A DNA stretch of 64,000 bases from Alphaproteobacteria bacterium (lineage in GTDB: Bacteria > Pseudomonadota > Alphaproteobacteria > Reyranellales > Reyranellaceae), in contig JAFKFK010000018.1 in the NCBI GenBank assembly GCA_017307275.1, positions 170,875 to 234,874 on the forward strand, in the 5' to 3' direction. Below the pieces are notes generated by a model. The model was not told the DNA's origin and did no database searches. It worked only from the letters and a program-made list of their open reading frames with translations. Made by a program: the position numbers and the translations under genes. Each line of letters begins with the position of its first letter. The stretch's first letter is position 1. Below are positions 41,826 through 51,199 of this stretch, piece after piece.

Positions 41826-42985
41826 TAGAGCCGCCCCGCCACAGCGGCCTCGTACATCTTGCGCATTTCCGGCACACCCGCCTTGATCGGATTGCCACCC
41901 GCCGTCGGATCTTCCGCGGCCATCGCGGCGAACTTGTCGAGATGTTCGACCTTCACACCGAGTTCGGCGAGCGTATGAGGGATGCCCACTTCGCGACGGA
42001 GGTCGAGAGTCCACTGCATGAAGCCATCGAAGGTCGGTGTGCGCAGGTCGAGCCAGCGCGCGAGCCGCACGACTTTGTCCTCAATGGCCGCGCGATTGAA
42101 CTTCACGACATAGGGCATGGCGACGGCGTTGGTGAGCCCGTGATGCGTGTCGAGCACGGCGCCCACCGGATGCGACAGAGAATGGATGGCACCCAGCCCC
42201 TTCTGAAAAGCCGTCGACCCCATCTGCGAGGCGGCCAGCATGTGGCCGCGGGCCTCGATATCGCGGCCGTCCCTCACCGCACGCGCCAGGTTCTCCTTCA
42301 CCAGCCGCATGCCTTCGACGGCAATGCCTTCGGCATAGGGGTGATAGCCCGGCGCGCAATACGCCTCGAAGCAGTGGATGAAGGCATCCATGCCCGTGCC
42401 CGCCGTGAGCTTGGCCGGCAAACCGACCGTCAGTTCGGGGTCGGCGATGACGATCGCGGGCATCATCTTGGGGTGGAAGATCACCTTCTTCGTGTGCGTC
42501 TGCTCGTTGGTGATCACGGACGCGCGGCCCGTCTCCGAACCGGTGCCGGCCGTCGTCGGCACGGCGATCGAAGGATAGATTCCGGCCGGATTGGCACGCG
42601 TCCACCAGTCGCCGATATCCTCGAAATCCCAAAGCGGCCGTGTCTGGCCTGCCATGAAGGCGATGGCCTTGGCCGCGTCGATACCCGAGCCACCACCCCA
42701 GGCGATCACGCCGTCATGCTTGCCTGCGCGCAATACGCGGATGCCCGCCTCGACATTGGCGGCCACCGGATTGGGCTTCACATCGCTGAACAGCGCCACT
42801 TCGAGGCCGGCCTTGCGCAGACCGGTCATGGCGTCGCCGATCATCGGCAATTTGGCGAGGCCCGGATCGGTGACAAGGAGTGGGCGTCGCAGCCCGACGA
42901 CCTTGCAGGCGTCGGCAAGCTCGCGGATGCGGCCCGCGCCAAAGCGGATCGAGGTCGGGAAGTTCCAGTTGCCGACGAGAGACAT
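41825..42985 (-). CDS. Iron-containing alcohol dehydrogenase (type III)
   Basis: 386 residues from ATG 42985 (MSLVGNWNFPTSIRFGAG). IAWGGGSGIDAAKAIAFMAG is the NAD site; PTTAGTGSETGRASVI, AGTGMDAFIHCFEAYCAPGYHP, IHSLSHPVGAVLDTHHGLTNA carry the metal-binding Asp and His residues of classical Fe-ADHs. More typical than the short paralogue at 9998. Oxidises an alcohol or reduces an aldehyde from the operon's pathway. Start overlaps the GS-like stop by one base (TGATG) and stop overlaps the FAD gene start, so all three proteins are made in a fixed ratio. Confidence 0.9.
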   Translation of the reverse strand: MSLVGNWNFPTSIRFGAGRIRELADACKVVGLRRPLLVTDPGLAKLPMIGDAMTGLRKAGLEVALFSDVKPNPVAANVEAGIRVLRAGKHDGVIAWGGGSGIDAAKAIAFMAGQTRPLWDFEDIGDWWTRANPAGIYPSIAVPTTAGTGSETGRASVITNEQTHTKKVIFHPKMMPAIVIADPELTVGLPAKLTAGTGMDAFIHCFEAYCAPGYHPYAEGIAVEGMRLVKENLARAVRDGRDIEARGHMLAASQMGSTAFQKGLGAIHSLSHPVGAVLDTHHGLTNAVAMPYVVKFNRAAIEDKVVRLARWLDLRTPTFDGFMQWTLDLRREVGIPHTLAELGVKVEHLDKFAAMAAEDPTAGGNPIKAGVPEMRKMYEAAVAGRL

Positions 42986-44349
42986 CAGATGATTTCCATA
43001 TAGCGGTCGAGTTCCCATTCCGTGATGGCCTTACGGAACTCCCGCTCCTCCCACTCACGTGTTGCAGAATAATGATCCACGAAGGCATCGCCGAACAGGT
43101 CGCGCGCCGCCTTCGATGCCTTCAGGCGACCCGCCGCCTCCATCAGGGTGCGCGGAAGCTGCGCCTTTGCCGGGTGCTTCTTCTCGTAGGAGTTGCCCTG
43201 GATCGGCTCACCGGGATCCACCTTGTTCTCGACGCCCCAGAGGCCTGCGCCAACGGCGGCCGCCAGCGCGAGGTACGGGTTCGCATCTGCCGCGGCGACG
43301 CGATATTCGACGCGCGTCGACTTGGCCGAGCCCGGAATGACGCGCAGCGAAGTGGTGCGGTTCTCCACGCCCCAGCTCGACACGGTCGGCGCCCAGAAAC
43401 CCGGGATCAGGCGACGGTAGGAGTTCACGTTGGACGCCACCATGCCCAGCAGTTCGGGCATCAGTGCCGCCTGGCCTCCCACGAAATGGCGCATGGTCGG
43501 GCTCATGCGATACGGCGCTTTCTCGTCGAAGAATACCGGCTTGCCCCCTTTCCACAGCGACATGTGCATATGGCCGCCGCAGCCCGGCCAGTCCTTCGAC
43601 CATTTGGCCATGAAGGTGGCGAGCCAGCCGCGCTTCTGCGCCAGCACCTTGGTGAAGAGCTTGAAGAGCGCGGCCTTGTCGGTCGCAGCGAGCGCATCGT
43701 CGACCCGCAACGCCGCTTCGAGCACGCCTGCGCCGGTCTCGGTGTGCAGGCCCTCGATGCTCATGTCCATCGCCTCGCACATGGCGAGGAGGTCCTTGTA
43801 CCAGTCGCTCAGGACAGAGTTGCGCAGCACCGAGTAGCCGAAGAAGCCGGGCGAGATCGGCTTCAGGTTCTTGTAGCCCTTCTCGCGGATCGACTCGGGC
43901 GTCTCGGCAAAGACGAAGAACTCGTACTCGAAGCCCACCTTAACCTCGAAACCGAGCTTGGCCGCACGCGCCAGTACGCGCCGCAACACCCCGCGCGGGC
44001 AGATCTCCTCGGCCCGGTCCACGAACTCGCAGAGGAACATGAGATTGCCCGGCTCGGTCGCGATCTCGCGGCACGTGTCGGGCAGGATGCGCACCATGGC
44101 GTCGGGATAGGCCGTGTGCCAGCCGGTATAGGTGACGTTGTCGTAAAGCTGGTCGTTGATGTCCCAACCCAGCACGACGTCACAGAAACCGAAGCCGCCG
44201 TCGAGCGCCGAGTTGAACTTGTCGACGTGCAGGTACTTGCCGCGCAGGACTCCGTCGATGTCGTGGACGCCCACCTTGACGTGGGTCAGCCCCCGTTGCT
44301 TGACGATCTTGCGCGCATCGGCGGCTGTCTTGACCTGACGCGGTTCCAT
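42985..44349 (-). CDS. Glutamine-synthetase-like ligase (gamma-glutamyl amine ligase type)
   Basis: 454 residues. The GS catalytic core is present: VGFEYEFFVF (metal Glu), TETGAGVLEAAL, GCGGHMHMSLW (ATP/Glu site His), NSYRRLIPGFWAPTVSSWG, NRTTSLRVIPGS and VEYRVAAADANPYLALAA. The N-terminal beta-grasp (VGVHDIDGVLRGKYL) is that of PuuA/GMAS-like enzymes rather than housekeeping GlnA: there is no adenylylation Tyr motif. Such ligases join glutamate to amines (putrescine, methylamine, ethanolamine). In this operon an N-methyl amine or a released amino compound is likely. Preceded by dctM (46 bp), coupled to the Fe-ADH. Confidence 0.85.
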   Translation of the reverse strand: MEPRQVKTAADARKIVKQRGLTHVKVGVHDIDGVLRGKYLHVDKFNSALDGGFGFCDVVLGWDINDQLYDNVTYTGWHTAYPDAMVRILPDTCREIATEPGNLMFLCEFVDRAEEICPRGVLRRVLARAAKLGFEVKVGFEYEFFVFAETPESIREKGYKNLKPISPGFFGYSVLRNSVLSDWYKDLLAMCEAMDMSIEGLHTETGAGVLEAALRVDDALAATDKAALFKLFTKVLAQKRGWLATFMAKWSKDWPGCGGHMHMSLWKGGKPVFFDEKAPYRMSPTMRHFVGGQAALMPELLGMVASNVNSYRRLIPGFWAPTVSSWGVENRTTSLRVIPGSAKSTRVEYRVAAADANPYLALAAAVGAGLWGVENKVDPGEPIQGNSYEKKHPAKAQLPRTLMEAAGRLKASKAARDLFGDAFVDHYSATREWEEREFRKAITEWELDRYMEII

Positions 44350-44395
44350 TCATCCCCCGAGAACTTCCAGACTCGGGAGTTTGGCAGAGGCCGAT

Positions 44396-45697
44396 CTACC
44401 TCGACAGGATGAAATCGACCGGCCAGGTCACGAAGCTGGGGAAGACGGTCAGCAGCGCCGTAAAAGCCATCATGATCAGGAAGAACGGTATGACCTTCCA
44501 GGCGACGTAAGTCTGCGAATCACCCGTGATGTTCTGGATGACGAACAGATTGAAGGCGACTGGCGGAGTGATCTGCGCCATCTCGATGGTGAGGATCAGG
44601 AAGATGCCGAACCACAGCTTGTCGAAGCCCGCCGCCAGCACGACCGGGAGCACGATCGGCAGGGTCAGCACGATCATGGAGAAGCCTTCCAGCACCGTGC
44701 CGAGCAGGATGTAGAAGAGCATCAGGAACATGATCAGCACGAAGGGCGACAGGTTCCATGATGTGATCGCGGCCGAGACGAACTGCGGTACCTGGAGGTT
44801 GGCCAGCACCGTGCCCACCACGAAGGCGCCGAGCACGATCATGCCAATCATGCAGGTGGTCTGAACCGAACCCAGCAAGGCATCGCGCAGCCCTTGCCAG
44901 CTCAAGGTGCGCTGGAAGGCAGCCACCGCCAGCGCGCCCAGCACGCCGATGGCCGAAGCCTCGGACGGGCTGGCAATGCCGGCATACATGGTGCCGAGCA
45001 CCGTCAGGATCAGGAAGGCCACCGGGCCCAGTTCGACAAGGCTGCGGAAGCGATCGGACCAGGTCCAGTTGGTGTGATCGTCGCCCGGCACGAGCTTCGG
45101 GTTGAGGAGCGACCGCACGCCCATATAACCCATGAAGCAGGCGGCCAGCGCGAAGCCCGGCAGGAAGCCCGCCGTGAACAGCCGCAGCAACGATTCCTCG
45201 GCCAGCACCGCATAGATGATCATCGGGATCGACGGCGGGATCAGGAAGCCTAGGGTCCCCGCTCCCGCCAGGCTGCCCACGGCCAGCCCCTTGTCATAGC
45301 CACGGTTCAGAAGCTCGGTCAGGGTAATGCGGCCTACCACCTGCGTGGTTGCCGCCGACGAGCCCGAGATGGCGGCAAACATCGAGCAGCCGATCACCGT
45401 CGTATGGAACAGCCGGCCCGGCAGGAAGCTCATCCAGGGCGCGATGCCCGAGAACAGCGACTGCGACAACCGCGTGCGGAACAGCAGCTCGCCCATCAGG
45501 ATGAACAGCGGCAACGAGACGATGTCCGACGAAGTGAGGACGTTGAAGGTCCAGGCGCCGATCAGCTTGTGCGTCGGCCGGTTGGTAAACAGCTCCAGGA
45601 GGCCGACGCCAACGGCCAGGAGTGCGGGGCCGATCCAGATGCCGAGGCAGAGGGTTGCCGTCATCAGGACGAGCAACCAGGTCAGGATAGCGCTCAT
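44396..45697 (-). CDS. dctM: TRAP transporter large permease (DctM)
   Basis: 433 residues, about 12 membrane helices. Family motifs: SLPLFILMGELLFR, FAAISGSSAATTQVVGRI, GTLGFLIPPSIPMIIYAVL, YAGIASPSEASAIGVLGAL and LGTVLEGFSMIVLTLPI. It forms the sodium-driven transport channel of a TRAP importer with DctQ and the binding protein DctP encoded just upstream (3 bp after dctQ). Confidence 0.95.
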   Translation of the reverse strand: MSAILTWLLVLMTATLCLGIWIGPALLAVGVGLLELFTNRPTHKLIGAWTFNVLTSSDIVSLPLFILMGELLFRTRLSQSLFSGIAPWMSFLPGRLFHTTVIGCSMFAAISGSSAATTQVVGRITLTELLNRGYDKGLAVGSLAGAGTLGFLIPPSIPMIIYAVLAEESLLRLFTAGFLPGFALAACFMGYMGVRSLLNPKLVPGDDHTNWTWSDRFRSLVELGPVAFLILTVLGTMYAGIASPSEASAIGVLGALAVAAFQRTLSWQGLRDALLGSVQTTCMIGMIVLGAFVVGTVLANLQVPQFVSAAITSWNLSPFVLIMFLMLFYILLGTVLEGFSMIVLTLPIVLPVVLAAGFDKLWFGIFLILTIEMAQITPPVAFNLFVIQNITGDSQTYVAWKVIPFFLIMMAFTALLTVFPSFVTWPVDFILSR

Positions 45698-45700
45698 GGG

Positions 45701-46240
45701 TTATTCGATGTCCTGACCGATACGGAGACGGGAATCATCGCCCGGCTCGCCGCGCAGCAGGCGGGCGAGTCGTGCAATCGCTTGCAAGGTGAAGAGGAGC
45801 GACCCCAGCGCCAACGGGAACTGAGTGATCCAGCGCAGGATTTCGCTCTTCTCCGGCGAGCGCGACTCGCGGACGTAGGACAGCCAGGCGAGCTCGCCCA
45901 GCGCCCAGGTGAGATAGGCGGCAATTGCGACGCCGCAGATCGTGGCGAAGATATCCAGCAACCGCGCCAAAGGCTTCGGCAGGTTCTCCAGCAGCACATT
46001 GACCCGGATCTGCGCACCTGCGCGCAGCGCATAGGCCGCACCCATCATGAAAGCCGCGCCCATGAGGTAGGCACTGAATTCCCAGGCGAAGTAGAGGCTG
46101 ACATTGAAGAAATTGCGGGAGAAAACCTCGGCCACGATAAGACCGAGGATCGAGACGATGCAGAGCGCCGATGCCCAGGCACCCCACATCGACAGCCCAT
46201 CGATCACGTCGAGAACGCGACCCGCCGGATCCGCCTTCAT
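45701..46240 (-). CDS. dctQ: TRAP transporter small permease (DctQ)
   Basis: 179 residues with four membrane helices (about 15-38, 50-70, 88-110, 135-160). SRNFFNVSLYFAWEFSAYLMGAAF and the GAQIRVNVLLENLPKPLARLLD loop are typical of DctQ. It docks the binding protein onto DctM. Start ATG 46240; stop 3 bp before dctM. Confidence 0.92.
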   Translation of the reverse strand: MKADPAGRVLDVIDGLSMWGAWASALCIVSILGLIVAEVFSRNFFNVSLYFAWEFSAYLMGAAFMMGAAYALRAGAQIRVNVLLENLPKPLARLLDIFATICGVAIAAYLTWALGELAWLSYVRESRSPEKSEILRWITQFPLALGSLLFTLQAIARLARLLRGEPGDDSRLRIGQDIE

Positions 46241-46306
46241 CCACTCTCCCCCTTGAGATTTGCCGGGAGCGCAACGTTCAACCGACGCGCTCCCGGCGAA
46301 GGCCCG

Positions 46307-47311
46307 CTACGAGCGGCCCAGTTCCTTCTTGTACTTGGCGATGATGTCGGCCGAGACCGGGCCAGCACGATCGATGAAGGCCTTCTCCAGCGACGCGGTC
46401 CGCTTGCGCATGTCGGCCAGCATGGCCGGCGGCACTTCGATCATGGTCATGCCGCCTTCGATCATCCGCTTGGCGCTGGCCTGATCGGCGTCGATCGACA
46501 CCTGCCAGAAGGCCGGCTGCAGCTTGGCCGCCAGTTCGGTGATGGCCTTCTGGTTGGCAGGAGAGATCTTCTTCCAGGTGTCGTTGTTGATGGTGACGAT
46601 CTGGCTGCTCCAGACGTGATTGGTCTTGTAGAAGACCTTCAGGAACTCCCAGAACTTGCCGTCGACACCCGACACCGACGAGGTGCTGACGCCTACTACG
46701 GCGCCCGATGCCAGTGCCGGCACCGTCTCGCCCCAGGGGATCTGCACCGCCGACATGCCAAGCAGGTTGATCATGTCGCCGGCCTGACGATCGGGCACGC
46801 GGATCTTGAGACCCTTCAGCCCGTCGACCGTGTCCGCCTTGACGTTGCAGTGGATGTACTGCGTGGGCCACGGCACGGTGTAGAGGATCGTCTGGTTGAA
46901 CTTCGTGGCGATCTTGTCGAACTCGGGCCGCGCGTACTTCTGCAGTACCTTCAGTTCGTCGGCATTGCCGACCAGGAAGGGCACGCCCTCGATGCCCAGC
47001 AACGGCGCATCGCCGACCTGCTGGATGTTCAGGATGTCGGCCATCGGCACCAGCCCGTCGCGCACGGCGTTGAGTTGTTCCGGCCCCTTGTAGCCCAGCG
47101 ACCCGCCGGAATGGACGGTGATCACCACGCCGCCGTTGGTGGCCTTGGCCACCTCTTCCGCGAACTGCTTGGCGTTCTTGGTATGGTAGTTGCCATCCGG
47201 CCAGACCGTTGCCAGGTCGAGCTTCATGGCCGCTTGTGCCTTCACGATCGCCGGCGCGAACATTGCTGCGCCAGCACCTACCTTCAGAGCGGTTCTACGT
47301 CCCAGTTTCAT
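46307..47311 (-). CDS. dctP: TRAP transporter substrate-binding protein (DctP)
   Basis: 334 residues from ATG 47311 (MKLGRRTALKVGAGAAMFAP), after GGGAAGGGAG; the upstream in-frame start adds a poor extension. The RR-TALKVGAG signal looks Tat-dependent. Mature part: FAEEVAKATNGGVVITVHSGGSLGYKGPEQLNAVRDGLVPM, LKGLKIRVPDRQAGDMINLLG and PWGETVPALASGAVVG, with the conserved Arg that holds the ligand's carboxylate. It resembles the branch that binds carboxylic acids. It delivers the operon's substrate to DctQM; 31 bp after hyuB. Confidence 0.9.
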   Translation of the reverse strand: MKLGRRTALKVGAGAAMFAPAIVKAQAAMKLDLATVWPDGNYHTKNAKQFAEEVAKATNGGVVITVHSGGSLGYKGPEQLNAVRDGLVPMADILNIQQVGDAPLLGIEGVPFLVGNADELKVLQKYARPEFDKIATKFNQTILYTVPWPTQYIHCNVKADTVDGLKGLKIRVPDRQAGDMINLLGMSAVQIPWGETVPALASGAVVGVSTSSVSGVDGKFWEFLKVFYKTNHVWSSQIVTINNDTWKKISPANQKAITELAAKLQPAFWQVSIDADQASAKRMIEGGMTMIEVPPAMLADMRKRTASLEKAFIDRAGPVSADIIAKYKKELGRS

Positions 47312-47342
47312 CGAAGTCTCCCTTCCCTGCTTCCCCGTTTCG

Positions 47343-49016
47343 CTATTCTGCCGCGCGTGGCGGCTTATATGCATAGAGCTTGTTGGCCGCCTCTTCGGAG
47401 ATCAAGCCATCGGCAAGATCGTTGGCGACTTGGACACGATCACGTTCTGTTGGCGCACCGATGCCCGCACCGCCCGGCGTCATGATCACGAGGCGATCGC
47501 CCGGCGGGATCAACTGGAAGCCTTTGCCCTTGAGCTTGCCGCCGGCCTTCAGCGCCACGAAGCCCGCCTCGCCGTCGGCGCCGCCGTCTCGGCCGCGCGG
47601 CGGATGGTCGATGCGATCGAAGGCGGCCAGCAAATCGAACGGCTCGGCAATGCCGCTCTCGATTTCCATGATCTGGCCCAACCCGCCGCGCGTGCGGCCG
47701 GCGCCACCGGAGTCAGGGCGAAACTCCTTCCGCCAGAAGATGAGCGGCGTCTGCGTCTCGGCGATCTCGACGGGCGTGCCCCGCACACCGCTGGGATAGG
47801 CCGTGGCGGAGAGCCCGTCCTTGTCCGGACGTGCGCCGGTGCCCCCATTGGAGGTGATGGCCATGCCGAAGCCGTAGTTGCCACCCTCGCCGCCCTTCAC
47901 GCGGCCGCGGACGTTGATGTTCCACAGGCAGGAGGTGCCTTCGGCCGGGACGCGCTCCGGTACGGCCTGACGCAGGCACCCAAAGGTCACATCCGGCAGC
48001 ATCTGGCCGATGACGTGACGCGAGGCGACAGCGGTTGGCTTGGGTGCATTGAGGATGCAGCCCTCCGGCGCCGACACGGTGAGCGGCTCAAGCGAACCTG
48101 CGTTGTTGGGGATATGCGTGGAAACCACGCAGCCCAACCCAAACACCGTGTAGGCCGTCGTATAGGCATGCGGCACGTTGATGCCGCGACGCGACACGCC
48201 GGAGGTGCCGGAATAATCGACATGGATGCCCGTGTCGGACACGGTGAGCGAGGCGGTGAGCGTCACCGGCTCATCGTAGCCGTCGACTGTCATGCTGTTG
48301 TGCCAGGTGCCCTTCGGCAGCTTGGCGATCTCTGCCAGCACAGCCTCGCGCGAGCGGGCGATGATGTGGTCGCCGAGTTCGTCCAGCGAGTCGATGCCGA
48401 ACTCGTCCAGCATCTCGACCAGACGGCGCGCACCGACATCGTTGCAGCCGGCCAGGGAATAGACATCGCCCTCGGTATCGACGGGCTGGCGCGTGTTGGC
48501 GCGGATCATCGCAAACAACGTCTCGTTTGCCTTGCCCTGGTCGAAGAGCTTCAGCATCGGGATGTAGAGGCCTTCCATGAAGACGTCGGTCGCGTCGGGA
48601 CCGAAGCCGATGCCGCCGATATCCATGAGATGGCTGGTGCAGGAGAACAGCGCGACCAGCTTACCATTATAGAAGCAGGGCGTGGTGATGACGAAGTCGT
48701 TGAGGTGGCCCGTCCCCATCCAGGGATCGTTGGTGATGTAGGCATCACCCGGCTTCATGCTCTCGACCGGGAAGTAGCGCAGGAAGTGCTTCACCGACTC
48801 GGCCATCGAATTGACGTGGCCGGGTGTGCCCGTGACCGCCTGGGCGAGCATCCGTCCCTGCAGGTCGAAAACGCCAGCGGAGAGGTCACCGCACTCACGC
48901 ACGATCGGGCTGAAGGCGGTGCGCATCAGGGTCTGCGCCTGTTCTTCGACCACCGCGATCAGGCGGTTCCACATGATCTGCAGGTCGATCAGGCCGACGC
49001 TGTTGGATTGGCTCAT
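47343..49016 (-). CDS. hyuB: Hydantoinase B / 5-oxoprolinase B-type subunit
   Basis: 557 residues from ATG 49016 (MSQSNSVGLIDLQIMWNRL), after GTGAGGAGC; the open frame upstream overlaps hyuA and is not coding. Hallmarks: MRTAFSPIVRECGDLSAGVFD, GHVNSMAESVKHFL, DAYITNDPWMGTGHLNDF, MDIGGIGFGPDATDVFMEGLYIP, and the C-terminal GGAGRTRGGLGQ, PPGDRLVIMTPGGAGIG. With HyuA it forms the ATP-dependent hydantoinase or N-methylhydantoinase that opens cyclic amides. 10 bp after hyuA. Confidence 0.92.
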   Translation of the reverse strand: MSQSNSVGLIDLQIMWNRLIAVVEEQAQTLMRTAFSPIVRECGDLSAGVFDLQGRMLAQAVTGTPGHVNSMAESVKHFLRYFPVESMKPGDAYITNDPWMGTGHLNDFVITTPCFYNGKLVALFSCTSHLMDIGGIGFGPDATDVFMEGLYIPMLKLFDQGKANETLFAMIRANTRQPVDTEGDVYSLAGCNDVGARRLVEMLDEFGIDSLDELGDHIIARSREAVLAEIAKLPKGTWHNSMTVDGYDEPVTLTASLTVSDTGIHVDYSGTSGVSRRGINVPHAYTTAYTVFGLGCVVSTHIPNNAGSLEPLTVSAPEGCILNAPKPTAVASRHVIGQMLPDVTFGCLRQAVPERVPAEGTSCLWNINVRGRVKGGEGGNYGFGMAITSNGGTGARPDKDGLSATAYPSGVRGTPVEIAETQTPLIFWRKEFRPDSGGAGRTRGGLGQIMEIESGIAEPFDLLAAFDRIDHPPRGRDGGADGEAGFVALKAGGKLKGKGFQLIPPGDRLVIMTPGGAGIGAPTERDRVQVANDLADGLISEEAANKLYAYKPPRAAE

Positions 49017-49026
49017 CGGTGGCTCC

Positions 49027-51114
49027 TCACGCGTCCTTGCGATCCATGACGATACAGCCGGACGCATCGATATGCGCGGCAAAACTCGCGGAAATGAAGG
49101 TCGAGGTCTCGTCCTCGGCCACGATTGCCGGCCCCGGAAAAACGCTGCCCGGCGGCAGGCTCTCGCGGCGGTACACCGGCACCTCGGCCGACTTGCCACT
49201 CCGACCATCGAACACCGGCCGCCGCCCCACGGGCTTGGGCGCGGGCGCCGTCCCGGCCTTGCCCTGCACCTCCGGCCGCTTGGCCTCGGTCGAGACTTGG
49301 ACCGACCAGCTCAGCACCTCGATGGCAGCATTGGGGATGTGCCTCTCGAACAGGACGGCATAGTCCTTCTCATAGGCCTCGCGCAGCGCCTGGGTGTCCG
49401 CCTCAGTGAGCGGCCGCTGCGGCAGGGTCACCATGATCTCGTGGCCCTGCCCAACGTAACGCATGAACGCGACGCGGCGCTCGAAGGTCGGCAGGCCGCG
49501 CGCGCCCGGCGTCACGAGGGCCGTCGCTTCCGCGCTCATCTCATTCAGGAGCTCTGTCGCCCCAGCCGCGTCGAACGTGTCGAGACGCATGTAGCGGCTG
49601 CGCACGAGTTCATAGGACACGGGGGCCGCCAGGAAGCCGACCGCCGAACCGACACCGGCATTGGGCGGCACGATCACACGCTGGACGCCGATCTTCTCGG
49701 CAACGCGCGCGGCGTGGAGCGGCGCACCGCCGCCGAAGGCAACCAGCGTGTATTGATTGACCACCGAGCCCCGCTCGACGGCATGGACTCGCGCTGCGCT
49801 CGCCATGTTCTCCGAGACCATCTCGTAGACGGCGTAGGCACCCATCTCGGTCGAGAGGCCGATGCCTTCCGCCACGTCACGCTCCAGAGCGCCGCGGGCT
49901 GCATCGATATCGAGCGCAATCGAGCCGCCTGCGAAGTGCGCAGGATCGATGGTCCCCAGCACGACATTGGCGTCGGTGACGGCGGGATGCTTGCCGCCGC
50001 GGCCATAGCATGCCGGCCCCGGTTCCGCGCCCGCACTCTCCGGCCCTACCGTAACCCGCTTCAATGCATCGAGCCGTGCAATCGAGCCGCCGCCTGCGCC
50101 GATTTCGACCATCTCAATTACCGGGATGCGGACCGGCAAGCCCGAACCCTTGAGAAAGCGCGCGGCGCGGTCGACCTCGAACAACCGCGCGGTATGCGGC
50201 TGATAATCGTCGATCAGGCAGATCTTGGCCGTGGTGCCGCCCATGTCATAGCTCAGCGCCCGCTTCTCGCCGGCGCGGGCCGCAACCTGTGCCGCAAAGA
50301 TCGCGCCACCGGCCGGGCCGGACTCGACCAGACGCACCGGGAAACGCCGGGCGGTCTCGATGGCGGTGAGACCGCCGCCCGACGTCACGAGATAGATCGT
50401 GCCCTTGAACTTCTCGGCAACAAATGCCGCCTGCATGCGCGCGAGATAGGAATCCATCAGCGGCTGCACATAGGCATTGGCGACGGCCGTCGAGGTGCGT
50501 TCGTACTCGCGCACCTCGGGGCAGACTTCGCTGGAGAGTGTCACCCAGAGATCGGGCAACTCGGCTTTCAGAATATCGCGCACCCGACGCTCGTGCGCAG
50601 GGTTGACGTAGGAGTGCATGAAGGCGATGGCGACGCTCTCGATGCCTTCGGTCTTGAGCTGCTTGGCGAGTTCAAGGACGGCTGCCTCGTCGAGCGGCAG
50701 GCGCACCTTGCCATGCACGTCCATACGTTCGGGCACCGTGAAACGCAGCGCGCGCGGTACCAGGGGCCTGGGCTTCTCGATGGTCAGGTCGTACTGGTCG
50801 TAACGGCTTTCGTTGGCGATATCGAGGACGTCGCGGAAGCCTTCCGTCGCAATCAAGGCCGTGCGGGCACCGCGCCGTTCGATGACGGCGTTGGTCGCAA
50901 GCGTCGTGCCGTGCACGAACACGGTGACGTCGCCAAACCCCTTGCCAGCATCGCCCAGTATGAGGCGGACGCCTTCCAGCACCGCCTCCTCGGGCCGTTG
51001 GGGCGTCGTCAGCAGCTTGCGCGTAAGCCGCCGGGCCCCCTCCTCCAACACCACATCCGTGAAAGTGCCGCCGATATCGACGGCGATGCGCAAATCGTTA
51101 GCCACCTTGATCAA
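49027..51114 (-). CDS. hyuA: Hydantoinase A / 5-oxoprolinase A-type subunit (ATP-binding)
   Basis: 695 residues. ASKHA-type phosphate loops: RIAVDIGGTFTDVVLEE at the N-terminus and YDMGGTTAKICLIDD near the middle; also VHGTTLATNAVIERRGA, SSEVCPEVREYERTSTA, YLVTSGGGLTA, VRLVESGPAGGAIFAA and GAGGGSIARLD. It phosphorylates the ring carbonyl for hydrolysis with HyuB. The start is not ATG: TTG at 51114 with AAGAGG four bases upstream, or GTG at 51105. First gene of the eight-gene operon; divergent from the K+ channel gene (85 bp). Confidence 0.92.
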   Translation of the reverse strand: MIKVANDLRIAVDIGGTFTDVVLEEGARRLTRKLLTTPQRPEEAVLEGVRLILGDAGKGFGDVTVFVHGTTLATNAVIERRGARTALIATEGFRDVLDIANESRYDQYDLTIEKPRPLVPRALRFTVPERMDVHGKVRLPLDEAAVLELAKQLKTEGIESVAIAFMHSYVNPAHERRVRDILKAELPDLWVTLSSEVCPEVREYERTSTAVANAYVQPLMDSYLARMQAAFVAEKFKGTIYLVTSGGGLTAIETARRFPVRLVESGPAGGAIFAAQVAARAGEKRALSYDMGGTTAKICLIDDYQPHTARLFEVDRAARFLKGSGLPVRIPVIEMVEIGAGGGSIARLDALKRVTVGPESAGAEPGPACYGRGGKHPAVTDANVVLGTIDPAHFAGGSIALDIDAARGALERDVAEGIGLSTEMGAYAVYEMVSENMASAARVHAVERGSVVNQYTLVAFGGGAPLHAARVAEKIGVQRVIVPPNAGVGSAVGFLAAPVSYELVRSRYMRLDTFDAAGATELLNEMSAEATALVTPGARGLPTFERRVAFMRYVGQGHEIMVTLPQRPLTEADTQALREAYEKDYAVLFERHIPNAAIEVLSWSVQVSTEAKRPEVQGKAGTAPAPKPVGRRPVFDGRSGKSAEVPVYRRESLPPGSVFPGPAIVAEDETSTFISASFAAHIDASGCIVMDRKDA

Positions 51115-51199
51115 ATACCTCTTACCGCGACGCGGGCGCGACCGTAGACCGGGCCTCCTTTCGTTGCAATTGGCACGCCAAGCCGCCTATGGTCGCCCT

